DNA of 64,000 nt from Serratia sp. PL17 (GCF_017832355.1 NZ_JAFIBY010000001.1:620001-684000), one strand, 5' to 3'. Positions 37,119 to 46,304 are shown, counted from the stretch's first letter. The notes: generated by a model from the sequence alone, not told the origin. Made by a program: numbers and translations.

Positions 37119-37667
37119 ATGCAATTGAATATACCGACTTGGCTTACTCTGTTCCGCGTAGTTCTGATCCCATTCTTTGTACTGGCATTTTATCTGCCAT
37201 TCACTTGGGCTCCGATGCTATGCGCCGTTATCTTTGTGTTTGCTGCCATAACCGACTGGTTTGATGGTTTCCTCGCCCGTCGCTGGAAGCAAACTACCCG
37301 TTTCGGGGCGTTCCTTGACCCGGTGGCAGATAAGGTGATGGTGGCTGTGGCACTGGTGCTGGTGGCGGAACATTACCACACCTGGTGGATCACTCTGCCT
37401 GCGGCGACCATGATTGCCCGTGAAATTATTATCTCGTCACTGCGTGAGTGGATGGCGGAGATTGGTAAACGTAGCAGCGTGGCCGTATCCTGGATTGGTA
37501 AAGTAAAAACCATGGCGCAAATGATGTCGCTGGTTGGATTGTTGTGGCGTCCAGATCGCTCCGTTGAGTATGTCTCTTTTGGTTTGTTGTACATCGCAGC
37601 GGTGCTGACTTTCTGGTCAATGTTCCAATATTTGAACGCTGCCAGGAAAGATTTGCTGGAACCCTGA
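37119..37667 (+). CDS. pgsA: CDP-diacylglycerol-glycerol-3-phosphate 3-phosphatidyltransferase PgsA
   Basis: A 182-aa inner-membrane enzyme that makes phosphatidylglycerol phosphate. The CDP-alcohol phosphotransferase motif (DG-x2-AR-x8-G-x3-D-x3-D) is visible as [20 protein letters not shown] followed by LDPVADKV. Start [14 protein letters not shown] matches the family. It follows uvrC by 58 nt as in E. coli. Confidence 0.97.
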   Translation: MQLNIPTWLTLFRVVLIPFFVLAFYLPFTWAPMLCAVIFVFAAITDWFDGFLARRWKQTTRFGAFLDPVADKVMVAVALVLVAEHYHTWWITLPAATMIAREIIISSLREWMAEIGKRSSVAVSWIGKVKTMAQMMSLVGLLWRPDRSVEYVSFGLLYIAAVLTFWSMFQYLNAARKDLLEP

Positions 37668-37717
37668 TCAAAGCGGTGCAAAAATCGTCAAACAAACGTA
37701 ATGAGACAACAATTTTA

Positions 37718-37745
37718 TTGACTCATTACGTCAGGTAAGTAGAAT
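37718..37745 (+). promoter_or_regulatory. Sigma-70 promoter of the Gly-Cys-Leu tRNA operon
   Basis: -35 TTGACT and -10 TAGAAT with 16-bp spacing, then a GC-rich discriminator as in stringently controlled stable-RNA promoters. The start would be near 37752, about 60 nt before the first tRNA. Confidence 0.72.
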
Positions 37746-37812
37746 GCATCGCATCAGACGGCAGCAGTGATTTGCCGAAAGATAGCAAAAAAATCAGTAA
37801 GTTCTGATTGAT

Positions 37813-37888
<76 letters not shown>

Positions 37889-37945
37889 AATTTGATAAAG
37901 CTGGTGTTTCACGAGCTTTAGCCTGAACAAGGCAAATAGAATTTA

Positions 37946-38019
37946 GGCGCGTTAACAAAGCGGTTATGTAGCGGATTGCAAATCCGTCTAGTCCGGTTCG
38001 ACTCCGGAACGCGCCTCCA
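37946..38019 (+). tRNA. cysT: tRNA-Cys (GCA)
   Basis: 74-nt tRNA with encoded CCA; acceptor GGCGCGT/ACGCGCC, anticodon loop TTGCAAA. Second tRNA of the cluster. Confidence 0.98.
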
Positions 38020-38029
38020 ATTTTCCCGA

Positions 38030-38115
38030 GCCCGGGTGGTGAAATCGGTAGACACAAGGGATTTAAAATCCCTCGGCTTATGGCTGTGCGGGTTCAAGTC
38101 CCGCCCCGGGTACCA
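38030..38115 (+). tRNA. leuZ: tRNA-Leu (TAA)
   Basis: 86-nt class II tRNA with long variable arm and encoded CCA; acceptor GCCCGGG/CCCGGGT region, anticodon loop TTTAAAA giving TAA. Third tRNA, 10 nt after tRNA-Cys. Confidence 0.97.
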
Positions 38116-38160
38116 GGAAAATAAATTCAAGAATAACAAGCAATAAGTAGTAATGTCGTG

Positions 38161-38182
38161 ACCGCCGGAAGGCGGTTTTTTT
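38161..38182 (+). terminator. Terminator of the tRNA operon
   Basis: ACCGCC-GGAA-GGCGGT followed by six further T, 45 nt after tRNA-Leu. Confidence 0.9.
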
Positions 38183-38474
38183 GTATCTGAAATTCCTCTT
38201 CATCATATCTCTTCATTTTCTCCTGTATGATTCCCCGCTGACAAAGCGCCAGATAGGGTTTGATGCATAAACCACCGTGGTGGCTATCGGCCATTTCATC
38301 AGCATTTCTATCGCCGGCTTACAATGCCGATCGATAAGCTTGTGCAATCTGCAAAAGAGTCATCATGTTAATTGCACTGATACGCAGATTTTTACATGAA
38401 AGTAGGCCATTTTTTAAAGACGGCCGGCGATAAGTGATCTATAACCAAATAGCGCAAATGAGAAGGAGGATGGG
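38183..38474. other. Intergenic region after the tRNA operon
   Basis: About 290 nt with a short hairpin AACCACC-GTGGTGG near 38270 and AT-rich sequence that probably holds the promoter of the following lipoprotein gene. tRNA 3' ends are common integration sites, but I found no duplicated tRNA end here. Confidence 0.35.
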
Positions 38475-38615
38475 ATGAGAGGGGGATTATTTTTGTTGGC
38501 TATTTTAATGCTATCCGGCTGCTCAGGGCCTTTGGGGTCAATCTTGGGCGTGATTCCCCAGCATTCTGACATTTGCCCACAGGGCAGAAACTCGATTACG
38601 GGTGAATGCCGTTAG
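38475..38615 (+). CDS. Very small lipoprotein, 46 aa
   Basis: ATG at 38475 with AAGGAGG upstream. Signal peptide with lipobox LSGC (Cys16), then only 30 mature residues (SGPLGSILGVIP then a Cys-containing tail). The length is that of tiny outer-membrane lipoproteins such as entericidins, but the sequence is not one I recognise. It resembles the recurrent GCSGPLG-type small lipoproteins seen in enterobacteria. Confidence 0.65.
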   Translation: MRGGLFLLAILMLSGCSGPLGSILGVIPQHSDICPQGRNSITGECR

Positions 38616-38808
38616 TTATCAGGGTTTAAGATGCCGTATCTAAAAGGGTTTACCCGCTTCTGGCCTGCATGGTTTGGTCAACGCGTACATCTGCCCAACT
38701 CACAGCGCTGCCAGGATGCGGTTAACGTGACATAACGCCTGCCACACTCCGTTATGAAGACCCTATCCGGTTATGTAAACCGGATATTGCCTTTCAAAGC
38801 GTCAGATC

Positions 38809-38919
38809 TTAACTCCCGGCACCCAGTAGTGAAATATCACCCGCGCTACAGTTCGCCACTAACATCATGACTACGACGACGAGAATAGAGATGATGGTGC
38901 ATAGATCCGACTTGCGCAT
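38809..38919 (-). CDS. Single-pass hydrophobic peptide, 36 aa
   Basis: ATG at 38919 with AAGGAGA 4-5 nt upstream; this ribosome site overlaps the stop codon of the YmgB-like gene, so the two are surely co-transcribed and translationally coupled. Charged MRKSD start, one hydrophobic helix (IISILVVVVMMLVAN, about residues 9-23) and a short small-residue tail with Cys24. It has the size and shape of membrane-active or regulatory micropeptides. Function unknown. Confidence 0.6.
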   Translation of the reverse strand: MRKSDLCTIISILVVVVMMLVANCSAGDISLLGAGS

Positions 38920-38927
38920 GCTTCTCC

Positions 38928-39158
38928 TTAGCGGCCTGTTACCCCGATAACTTCGATTGCTGCTCTGTGCAGCTTTTGGCTGTAGTCATCGGGTTGTTTC
39001 TCGATCTCTTTGATCAGATAGGCGAGAATACTTTGCTTGGTGATGGGTGTGTTAGCGGAAAGCACATGAATGACACTTTTACCGACCAGATGATATATGT
39101 GCTCACGGTACGTCTCGATATCTTTATCGCAGAGACCGTAAAGGGAATAATCGATCAT
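38928..39158 (-). CDS. YmgB/AriR-family biofilm regulator-like protein
   Basis: A 76-aa helical protein matching the YcgZ-YmgA-YmgB family layout: an early helix, then VIHVLSANTPITKQSILAYL, IKEIEKQPDD and the closing LHRAAIEVI. E. coli relatives act as connector proteins that bind RcsB or BluR-controlled partners and affect biofilm and acid resistance. Followed directly by the 36-aa peptide gene. Assignment is by pattern, not strong identity. Confidence 0.6.
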   Translation of the reverse strand: MIDYSLYGLCDKDIETYREHIYHLVGKSVIHVLSANTPITKQSILAYLIKEIEKQPDDYSQKLHRAAIEVIGVTGR

Positions 39159-39400
39159 AGAATTTTACCGCTGGTGAAATTTAAAATGCCAGCCGAAGCT
39201 GGCAGAGAAGCCATATAAAAAATAAAGTCCTGCAAATTCCACTTAGGTTGATATCTATGTGGAAGGTTTACGATAACGTAGTAAGAATATTCCCATCAAT
39301 AGGCAACGGCAATCCAGATGGTTAATTAGGAAAATCCTCAGGTTATGGGCATAGTGCGGGCTGTGCTGAAGGAGGAACCGAATGGTAAAGGGAGGCAGAT

Positions 39401-40543
39401 TTAATCTTCCGTCTGCGAACTCAGGCTCTCAGGCAGTAGCTGCGCCAGCAGCAGATCGAGCGTTAACATTAGTCCATAACGTGCAGCGCTACCGCCACTG
39501 AGTGGCAATACTTTGTCGGCGAATCCAGCCAGCGTGCTGCCAACCGGGGCCAAGGCGATACGGTAAGCGCCAGTAGCGCCGGCCAACTTCGCGGCGTTAA
39601 GCAGATCAGCGTTTTCCCCACTCATTGACAGCAGTACAACGCATTGTTGCGTACTGAGCGTGGAGGCCGTCATACGCATCAGCGCGGCGTCCTGGCAGGC
39701 AAAGGCAGGATAGCCGAGTCCGACCAAGCGTTGCTGCAATTCATTGACGTAGAGTGCCATGCTATTTACACCAAAAATATGCACGCTTTTGGACTGGCTT
39801 AAGTGTTGGCTGGCTTCGATCAACGCCGCATGCTCTACCTGCTGCAGCTGTTGATGGAGCGTGGTTTCTATGTCATTAACGCGTTGCAACCACAGGCGTG
39901 GTGGCCCATTAGGCGCCGTTTGTGCGGTTAAATAGCGTGAGCCGCTTACGCTGGCCTGCGCCAATTTCATTCGCAAATCGCGAATATCATCGCAACCAAT
40001 GGTTTTGGCAAAGCGCGTGATCGTTGCCGGACTGACCCCTGCCTGGGTGGCAAGTAGCTCGATGGTGGCGGAAGACGCGAAGGCGACATCGTCCAAAATG
40101 GTTTGCGCGACCTTTGCTTCCTGCTGGCTGAATTGATTTTGGCGTGCGCGGATCTGATAGACAATGTCACCAATATCTTCGCAACCAATGGATTTGGCAA
40201 AACGACTGAGCGTTGTGGAACTGACGCCCGGTAGCTTACCGATGCCGGCGGCTGATGCGAAAGCGATATCCATGCTGCCCAATACAGGTTGAGCCACCGC
40301 GGTAGCGGCGCTTGCTGGTACGGGTTGGGTGCGCATCAAAGAGACAAAGTCGTTAAGATCCTGGCAGCCAAGGGACTGAGCAAAATGCGCGACGATCTCG
40401 GTACTGACACCGGCACGTTCGGCCAGCTGCTCAATGGTTGCCGTTGACGTGAATCCGGGATTATCCAGGATGGTTCGGGCAATTTTCGCCTCCTGGCGAT
40501 TGAACGGGCTTTGGCGAAACTGAATGTGGTAAACGAGATCCAT
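39401..40543 (-). CDS. RpiR-family regulator with three tandem HTH units and a SIS domain
   Basis: 380 aa, about 100 longer than the usual 280-aa RpiR protein. The extra length is N-terminal: HTH unit 1 (about 1-72, AHFAQSLGCQDLNDF), a shortened unit 2 (about 86-132, SRFAKSIGCEDIGDIVYQI) and unit 3 (about 133-196, TRFAKTIGCDDIRDLRMKL), then a SIS sugar-phosphate domain (about 235-365, VHIFGVNSMALY; LLSMSGENADLL). Units 2 and 3 are also near-identical at DNA level (39983-40015 against 40172-40204, 30 of 33 matches). Divergent from the PTS operon, which it probably represses until a phospho-sugar binds. Confidence 0.9.
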   Translation of the reverse strand: MDLVYHIQFRQSPFNRQEAKIARTILDNPGFTSTATIEQLAERAGVSTEIVAHFAQSLGCQDLNDFVSLMRTQPVPASAATAVAQPVLGSMDIAFASAAGIGKLPGVSSTTLSRFAKSIGCEDIGDIVYQIRARQNQFSQQEAKVAQTILDDVAFASSATIELLATQAGVSPATITRFAKTIGCDDIRDLRMKLAQASVSGSRYLTAQTAPNGPPRLWLQRVNDIETTLHQQLQQVEHAALIEASQHLSQSKSVHIFGVNSMALYVNELQQRLVGLGYPAFACQDAALMRMTASTLSTQQCVVLLSMSGENADLLNAAKLAGATGAYRIALAPVGSTLAGFADKVLPLSGGSAARYGLMLTLDLLLAQLLPESLSSQTED

Positions 40544-40641
40544 GACTGCAGTGTCCCTTCTGTTATGCCAATCGGCGATCTGTGTTCCAAACTAGCCTGT
40601 TTTTCGCGCGGCATAAAGCCATAACCAGAAGAATAAATTAA

Positions 40642-40656
40642 TGAAAATAATTTTCA
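40642..40656. promoter_or_regulatory. Palindromic candidate operator 1 (RpiR-type)
   Basis: TGAAAAT-A-ATTTTCA, a perfect 7-bp inverted repeat 99 nt upstream of the rpiR-like gene, in the divergent region to the PTS genes. Its twin at 40788 suggests a common regulator, most simply the SIS-domain protein itself. Confidence 0.5.
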
Positions 40657-40787
40657 ATTCATCCTGTGTAAAAACGAGATGCTTCTCTCATCGTTTAGTT
40701 GCCAATAATTTATCTTGCTGTTTTTAAAGGTTAAATAGGATTTATGGATTTTGTCTGCGAATAAAAGTCTATCGTCGATCACAGTGT

Positions 40788-40802
40788 TGAAAAAAATTTT
40801 CA
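40788..40802. promoter_or_regulatory. Palindromic candidate operator 2 (RpiR-type)
   Basis: TGAAAA-N3-TTTTCA, a 15-bp palindrome of the same pattern and length as 40642-40656, 146 bp away (about 14 helical turns). It lies 149 nt upstream of the IIB gene. Confidence 0.5.
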
Positions 40803-40950
40803 TGATAATTTTTAGTTAACAATTTGTTTTTTAAAGATTAAGTGAAAATCATAATCAAATCGTATGGATCTAAGGTATTTACAAGCGTGTTACAGCACTG
40901 TTTTATATTTGCACAGCCAAGGTGGCTAGTCACAATCGAGGCACCCAAAA

Positions 40951-41256
40951 ATGCAAACAATCGTCTTATGCTGCGCTGCAGGAATGTCTACCAGCATGCT
41001 GGTACAAAAAATGAAAACCGAGGCACAAAAGCGTGCTTTGGATATTGAAATTGAAGCCGTACCCGTAGCGGATTTTGAACGCATCGTTGAAAGGGCGGAC
41101 ATTGTACTGTTAGGGCCACAGGTGAAATATGAACACGCGCGCCTTTCGGAACTGGCTGCCCCATTAGGCAAAACCGTTGCGGTTATTGATATGTTGGATT
41201 ACGGCACCCTGCGTGGGGATAAGGTGCTGGACAAGGCACTGGGCCTGCTGGGCTGA
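40951..41256 (+). CDS. PTS lactose/cellobiose-family IIB component
   Basis: A 101-aa EIIB protein with the phosphocysteine loop VLCCAAGMSTSMLV (Cys7 or Cys8; family position is the second) and the GPQVKYEH motif. It passes phosphate from IIA to the sugar at IIC. ATG at 40951 follows GAGG. First gene of the operon IIB-IIA-GH4-IIC. Confidence 0.93.
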   Translation: MQTIVLCCAAGMSTSMLVQKMKTEAQKRALDIEIEAVPVADFERIVERADIVLLGPQVKYEHARLSELAAPLGKTVAVIDMLDYGTLRGDKVLDKALGLLG

Positions 41257-41370
41257 TAACACCCTGTGGGGCATTGCCCCTCAAACCCTATTTTTGATTA
41301 TTTTACAGCGGATTATTTTATTAATCCGTCGGGGCTTGCTGTGCCTGGAATCAGGCCAGGGGAGGTAATG

Positions 41371-41694
41371 ATGGATTTGGAAACGAGTGTTATGGAACTG
41401 CTGGTTCATGCCGGGAGTGCACGCAGTTCTCTGCTGTCGGCATTGCAACTGGCACGCCACGGTGAGTTTGACGCCGCGGATGTCAAGCTGGAAGAGGCGA
41501 AGTCCGGCATCGGCCGGGCGCATAGCATGCAGACGGAACTGATAGGCATGGACGAAGGCTGTGGAAAAATACCGGTCAGTTTAATTCTGGTGCATGCGCA
41601 GGACCATTTGATGAACGCGATGCTGATCCAGGATCTGGCCACTGACATGATCGAGCTTTATCGTCGTTTACCTCAAGGGGCAGGCAATGACTAA
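41371..41694 (+). CDS. PTS lactose/cellobiose-family IIA component
   Basis: 107 aa; GGGGAGG lies just before a double ATG (41368/41371) and I take the second for spacing. Three-helix EIIA with active-site His in LILVHAQDHLMNAM (about residue 75) and the conserved Asp nearby. Overlaps the next gene by 8 nt. Confidence 0.92.
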   Translation: MDLETSVMELLVHAGSARSSLLSALQLARHGEFDAADVKLEEAKSGIGRAHSMQTELIGMDEGCGKIPVSLILVHAQDHLMNAMLIQDLATDMIELYRRLPQGAGND

Positions 41695-42988
41695 AATAAC
41701 CGTAATTGGTGGTGGCAGTAGCTATACGCCAGAGTTGGTCGAAGGGTTGATCGCGCATTATCAGGATGTGCCATTGACCGAACTGGCGCTGGTGGATGTT
41801 GAATCCGGTCGGGAGAAAGTGGGCATCATTGCTGAACTGACCAAAAGAATGTTCAAACGTAACGGGTTGGAACAGGTGGTCGTTTCGGTGCATTTTTCGC
41901 TGGAGCCGGCCATTCGTGGTGCCCGCTTTGTGTTAACTCAACTGCGGGTGGGGCAATTGGCTGCCCGCGCAGCTGACGAACGCCTGGGGCTGAAATATCA
42001 ACGTCTTGGACAGGAGACAACGGGCGTCGGTGGTTTTGCCAAAGCGCTACGGACCATTCCGGTGATGTTGGAGGTGGCCCGCACGGTGGAAGCCGTTGCA
42101 CCGGATGCCTGGATCATCAACTTCACCAATCCTGCCGGGATCGTCACCGAAGCGGTATCACGCTACAGCAAGGCGAAGATCATCGGCGTGTGTAATGTGC
42201 CGATCACGATGCACCACATGATTGCCGACATGCTGAAAGCGCCGCACGATCAGGTGGATCTGCGTTTCGCCGGGTTGAACCATATGGTGTGGGTGCACCA
42301 GGTGACGCAAAGCGGCAAGGATGTCACCGCCGACGTATTGAACATGCTAAGCAATGGCGAAACGCTGTCGATGAATAACATCAAAGAGCTGCCGTGGCCG
42401 CCTGCGTTTTTACAGGCTCTGGGGGCGATTCCCTGCCCATATCACCGCTATTTTTATCAAACGGCTGGAATGCTGGAGGAAGAGATAGCCGCAGCTGCTG
42501 CGCAAGGGACCCGGGCTGAGCAAGTGATGAAAGTTGAAGCGGAGTTATTTGCTTTGTATGCCGACCCCGCATTGGATAAGAAACCCGAACAACTGAGATT
42601 CCGTGGTGGTGCGTTCTATTCTGAAGTGGCGGTCGAGTTGATCCGCGCCATTCATAACAACAGCGGTAAGGTGCTGGTGGTGAACACCCGCAATAACGGC
42701 GCTATTCAGGGTTTGCCGGACGATGCGGTGATTGAAACCAACTGTGTGATCGATGCACAGGGCGCACACCCACTGAGTTTTGGCCCGATGCCGCTGGCAA
42801 TGAACGGGCTGACTCAACAGGTAAAAGATTTTGAACGGCTGACAATTGAGGCCGCCGTGCATGGCGATCGTCAAAGTGCGCTGTTGGCGTTGGTCGTGAA
42901 TCCGTTGATTGGTGGTGTCGGCATTGCACAACCGTTGTTGGATGAGGTGCTGAGCCTGAATCAAGCCTATTTACCGCAGTTTAATTAA
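41687..42988 (+). CDS. 6-phospho-beta-glucosidase, GH4 family
   Basis: A 433-aa NAD+- and metal-dependent GH4 glycosidase: Rossmann start [16 protein letters not shown], metal-binding Cys in [11 protein letters not shown] and His in [11 protein letters not shown]. It hydrolyses phosphorylated beta-glucosides or cellobiose imported by the adjoining PTS. The family includes ChbF, LicH and CelF. The 8-nt overlap with IIA means tight coupling. Confidence 0.92.
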   Translation: MTKITVIGGGSSYTPELVEGLIAHYQDVPLTELALVDVESGREKVGIIAELTKRMFKRNGLEQVVVSVHFSLEPAIRGARFVLTQLRVGQLAARAADERLGLKYQRLGQETTGVGGFAKALRTIPVMLEVARTVEAVAPDAWIINFTNPAGIVTEAVSRYSKAKIIGVCNVPITMHHMIADMLKAPHDQVDLRFAGLNHMVWVHQVTQSGKDVTADVLNMLSNGETLSMNNIKELPWPPAFLQALGAIPCPYHRYFYQTAGMLEEEIAAAAAQGTRAEQVMKVEAELFALYADPALDKKPEQLRFRGGAFYSEVAVELIRAIHNNSGKVLVVNTRNNGAIQGLPDDAVIETNCVIDAQGAHPLSFGPMPLAMNGLTQQVKDFERLTIEAAVHGDRQSALLALVVNPLIGGVGIAQPLLDEVLSLNQAYLPQFN

Positions 42989-43042
42989 GTCGAAATTCCA
43001 TAATAACAATCACGACAGAGCCGGCTTTGCCGGGCAGGGGGG

Positions 43043-44407
43043 ATGATGGCGGGTTTAAATAGCATTCTTGAACGTTACGTATTGCCTACGGCGTTAAAAA
43101 TCGCGGGGCAAAAACACATTTTGTCGGTGCGGGACGGCATAATTCTCAATATGCCCTTTATGTTGATTGGGTCATTCTTTCTGATCTTCGCCTATTTGCC
43201 GATCCCCAGTTATGCCAATCTGATGGGGGAGATATTCGGCGCGGCCTGGCGCGACAAATTGCTGTACCCGGTTAAGGCAACCTACGACATCATGGCGATT
43301 ATCTCCAGCTTTGGCATCGCCTACCGGCTGGCGGAAAAATACCGCGGCATGGACCCGCTCAGTACCGGTGCTGTTTCGCTGGTGGCGTTCATCATGACCA
43401 TTCCCCAGCACACGTTGTTTGCGCCAGTGAAAGGCGCGGCCGAGCAGATCGTCAAAGGCGTGTTGCCGATGAATTTTATCGGCAGTCAGGGGTTGTTTGT
43501 CGCGATTGTCGTCGCGTTGCTATCGACGGAAATCTACCGTTTTGTGCATAACCGTAACCTGGTGATCAACATGCCGGAAGGGGTTCCGCCCGCGGTGGCC
43601 AAATCCTTCTTGGCACTGATCCCAGGTTTTTGCGTATTGGCGGTGATATTGCTGTTGCGCCTTATCGTTGAAGCCACGCCGTTTGGCGATATCAACACCA
43701 TGATCGCTACGCTGATCGGGATTCCAATGCACCACGTGGGCGGAACACTGCCGGGGATGATTTTCTCGGTAATCCTGATTGGTCTGCTATGGACATTGGG
43801 GCTGCATGGCGACGCCATTGTATTGGTCTTTATTCAGCCGGTGTGGCTGGCAAATATGTCGGAAAATCTGGTCGCATTTCAGAACAATCAACCGATCCCA
43901 CACATCATTACTCAGCAATTTTACGATCTGTGGATTGCCCCCGGTGGGACAGGAGCCTTATTGGGATTGGTGATCTTTATGCTGGTGCGCAGCCGTAGTG
44001 CGCAGATGAAACAGTTGGGAAAAATTGCTGCGCCAGGTTGCCTGTTCAACATCAGCGAACCCATGGTATTCGGTATTCCGTTGGTGATGAACCCGTATTT
44101 CTTCCTGCCCTTTATTTTGACGCCGGTAGTCTTGGTGATCGTGACTTACAGTGCGATGGCAACCGGGCTGGTAACGCCCCCAGTCGGTATCGCGTTGCCC
44201 TTCACCACGCCAATTTTCATTAGCGGTTATTTAGCGACCGGCGGCCATATATCGGGAACGGTGATCCAAGTCGTGAATCTTCTTATTTCAATGGCGATTT
44301 ACTACCCGTTCTTCCGTGCCTGGGATAAGCAAAAATACCGTGAAGAAAACCATGCGGCTGCGTCGGTGCAAAGTACCGTGGCGGGTGAACAAACCTCGAC
44401 ACCGTAA
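43043..44407 (+). CDS. PTS lactose/cellobiose-family IIC permease
   Basis: A 454-aa EIIC channel with about ten helices and the N-terminal segment VRDGIILNMPFMLIGSFFL shared by CelB/ChbC. The GPE-like loop with Glu in CLFNISEPMVFGIPLVMNP binds the sugar. Two ATGs (43043 and 43046) are possible; the second has better spacing to GGGGGG. Last gene of the operon, 54 nt after the glucosidase. Confidence 0.92.
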   Translation: MMAGLNSILERYVLPTALKIAGQKHILSVRDGIILNMPFMLIGSFFLIFAYLPIPSYANLMGEIFGAAWRDKLLYPVKATYDIMAIISSFGIAYRLAEKYRGMDPLSTGAVSLVAFIMTIPQHTLFAPVKGAAEQIVKGVLPMNFIGSQGLFVAIVVALLSTEIYRFVHNRNLVINMPEGVPPAVAKSFLALIPGFCVLAVILLLRLIVEATPFGDINTMIATLIGIPMHHVGGTLPGMIFSVILIGLLWTLGLHGDAIVLVFIQPVWLANMSENLVAFQNNQPIPHIITQQFYDLWIAPGGTGALLGLVIFMLVRSRSAQMKQLGKIAAPGCLFNISEPMVFGIPLVMNPYFFLPFILTPVVLVIVTYSAMATGLVTPPVGIALPFTTPIFISGYLATGGHISGTVIQVVNLLISMAIYYPFFRAWDKQKYREENHAAASVQSTVAGEQTSTP

Positions 44408-44477
44408 TTATGCATACCCGTCAGGGAGGCCATCGCCGCTTTTGTAGAGAGTGAAAAAAGTGGCGTGCCATAACACC

Positions 44478-44501
44478 AAAACCGCCGCCAGGCGGTTTTT
44501 T
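44478..44501 (+). terminator. Terminator of the PTS operon
   Basis: AAAACCGCC-GCCA-GGCGGTTTTTT; 6 to 9-bp stem with T tract, about 70 nt after the IIC stop. The A-run gives it bidirectional character. Confidence 0.85.
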
Positions 44502-44528
44502 ACTTGGCAGAGCGGGCGATGAAGCGTA

Positions 44529-44663
44529 TTAGCGGAGGCTTTCGAGCCAGTGGAAAATGCGTGCAAGGTTGAGGGTAATATCGCCGATGTTAAATATCGC
44601 ACCTACCCATACTGCAATCATGACAGCCACACCAATGACAACCGGCAGATCCATTTTATTCAT
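44529..44663 (-). CDS. Possible small membrane protein, 44 aa
   Basis: ATG at 44663 opens a 44-codon frame with one clear hydrophobic helix (PVVIGVAVMIAVWVGAIF, about residues 7-24) and an amphipathic tail (ITLNLARIFHWLESLR). The ribosome site is weak (GAAG about 13 nt upstream). Amino-acid make-up looks coding, but expression is unproven. Confidence 0.4.
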   Translation of the reverse strand: MNKMDLPVVIGVAVMIAVWVGAIFNIGDITLNLARIFHWLESLR

Positions 44664-44760
44664 TGGCTATCGTCTTCAATGGGTTAACAAGTTTTCAAGC
44701 CTAGCATTAATCGCTTCGGGGATAAAACCTCAGTCTAGGCTTGCCTGGATTTGGCATACC

Positions 44761-44785
44761 AAAAAAAGCCACCCGAAGGTGGCTT
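44761..44785 (-). terminator. proP terminator
   Basis: On the minus strand AAGCCACC-TTCG-GGTGGCTT followed by T7, 17 nt after the proP stop; a stable UUCG tetraloop. Confidence 0.9.
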
Positions 44786-44801
44786 ATCCAAAGAACGTTG
44801 T

Positions 44802-46304
44802 TTAGTCCAGTTTAGGGTGCTGGTCGATCAACGTTTGTCTTTTCTTTTCCAGTTCGGCGATCTGCTCATTGATGTCATCGACTTTCTGTTCGATGTTGTC
44901 GTAGTTCTCTTGCAGCAGCTCTTTGGCTTCCGACCGGTCCGATGCAGCCGGTGTGGCGCCGCGAAGCGGTTTATTGGCTGTTTCCTTCATGTACAACCCG
45001 GTGATCAGACCGATCACCGCAACGACCATCAGGTAGTAGGCCGGCATATAGAGGTTACCGGTTGATTCGACTAACCATGCGGCAGCCGTTGGCGTTGCAC
45101 CGGCAACCAGTACCGAGATGTTGAACGAGATCGCCAGGGCGCTGTAGCGAATATGCGTCGGGAACATCGCAGGCAAGATAGAAGCCATCACGCCAGTGAA
45201 GCAGTTGAGCAACACGGCCAACACTAATAGGCCGACGAAGATCAAGCCAATTACACTGCTGTTGATCAGAATAAAGCACGGTATCGCCAGCGCCAACAGG
45301 CCGATGCTGCCGCCGATGATAAACGGCTTACGGCCGATGCGATCGCTGGTCAGGCCGATGACCGGCTGTACAAACAGCATACCGATCATGACGGCGATGA
45401 TGATCAGGACGCCGTGGTCTTCCGAATAATGCAGATTATGCGACAGGTAGCTCGGCATGTAGGTCAACAACATGTAATAAGTCACGTTGGTTGAAATTAC
45501 GATACCGACACAGACCAGCAAGCTTTTCCAGTGCTTGGCGGCAATCTCCTTGAATGAGGTCTTCGGTGGATTTTCGATGGCGTTGCGATCTTCCTTCTCC
45601 ATCTTATCCACATGCTGCTGGAACGCGGGGGTTTCTTCCAACGCATGACGCAGGTAGAGGCCAATTAAGCCCAAAGGCGCAGCGATAAAGAACGGAATGC
45701 GCCAACCCCAATCGAGGAAATTAGTTTCACCCACGATGCTGGAAATCAGCACTACAACGCCTGCACCCATGACAAAGCCGGCAATGGAGCCGAAATCAAG
45801 CCAGCTTCCCATAAAGCCGCGCTTTCTGTCCGGTGAGTATTCGGCAACGAAGATGGCTGCACCAGAGTATTCGCCGCCCACTGAAAAGCCCTGCGCCAGC
45901 TTGGCCAGCAGCAGTAAGATCGGGGCCCAGATGCCGATCGACGCATACGAGGGGATCAGACCGATACAGAAAGTACTCACCGCCATAATAATAATGGTGA
46001 TGGAAAGGACTTTTTGACGCCCGAACTTATCGCCCATGGCGCCAAAGAAGATGCCACCGAGCGGACGAACCAGGAAGGGGACAGAGAAGGTGGCCAGTGC
46101 GGCGATCATCTGTACGCCGGGAGTGGCGCCAGGGAAAAAGACTTGCCCAAGCGCGTAGGCCACAAAGCCATAGACGCCAAAGTCGAACCACTCCATTGCG
46201 TTGCCTAATGCAGCCGCGGTAATGGCCTTCTTGAGTTTGCTGTCGTCAATAATGGTGATGTCATTAATATGCATCGGTTTATGTCGTTTTTTTCTTAACT
46301 TCAT
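44802..46304 (-). CDS. proP: Osmosensory proline/betaine transporter ProP
   Basis: 500 aa, the same as E. coli ProP, and colinear with it. MFS proton symporter with DFGVYGFVAYALG in helix 1 and the conserved GEYSGAAIFVAEYSPDRKRG. The C-terminal ~45 residues form the heptad-patterned coiled coil (YDNIEQKVDDINEQIAELEK) that tunes osmotic activation. It takes up proline, glycine betaine and ectoine at high osmolarity. ATG 46304 follows AGGGATGATT. Confidence 0.96.
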   Translation of the reverse strand: MKLRKKRHKPMHINDITIIDDSKLKKAITAAALGNAMEWFDFGVYGFVAYALGQVFFPGATPGVQMIAALATFSVPFLVRPLGGIFFGAMGDKFGRQKVLSITIIIMAVSTFCIGLIPSYASIGIWAPILLLLAKLAQGFSVGGEYSGAAIFVAEYSPDRKRGFMGSWLDFGSIAGFVMGAGVVVLISSIVGETNFLDWGWRIPFFIAAPLGLIGLYLRHALEETPAFQQHVDKMEKEDRNAIENPPKTSFKEIAAKHWKSLLVCVGIVISTNVTYYMLLTYMPSYLSHNLHYSEDHGVLIIIAVMIGMLFVQPVIGLTSDRIGRKPFIIGGSIGLLALAIPCFILINSSVIGLIFVGLLVLAVLLNCFTGVMASILPAMFPTHIRYSALAISFNISVLVAGATPTAAAWLVESTGNLYMPAYYLMVVAVIGLITGLYMKETANKPLRGATPAASDRSEAKELLQENYDNIEQKVDDINEQIAELEKKRQTLIDQHPKLD

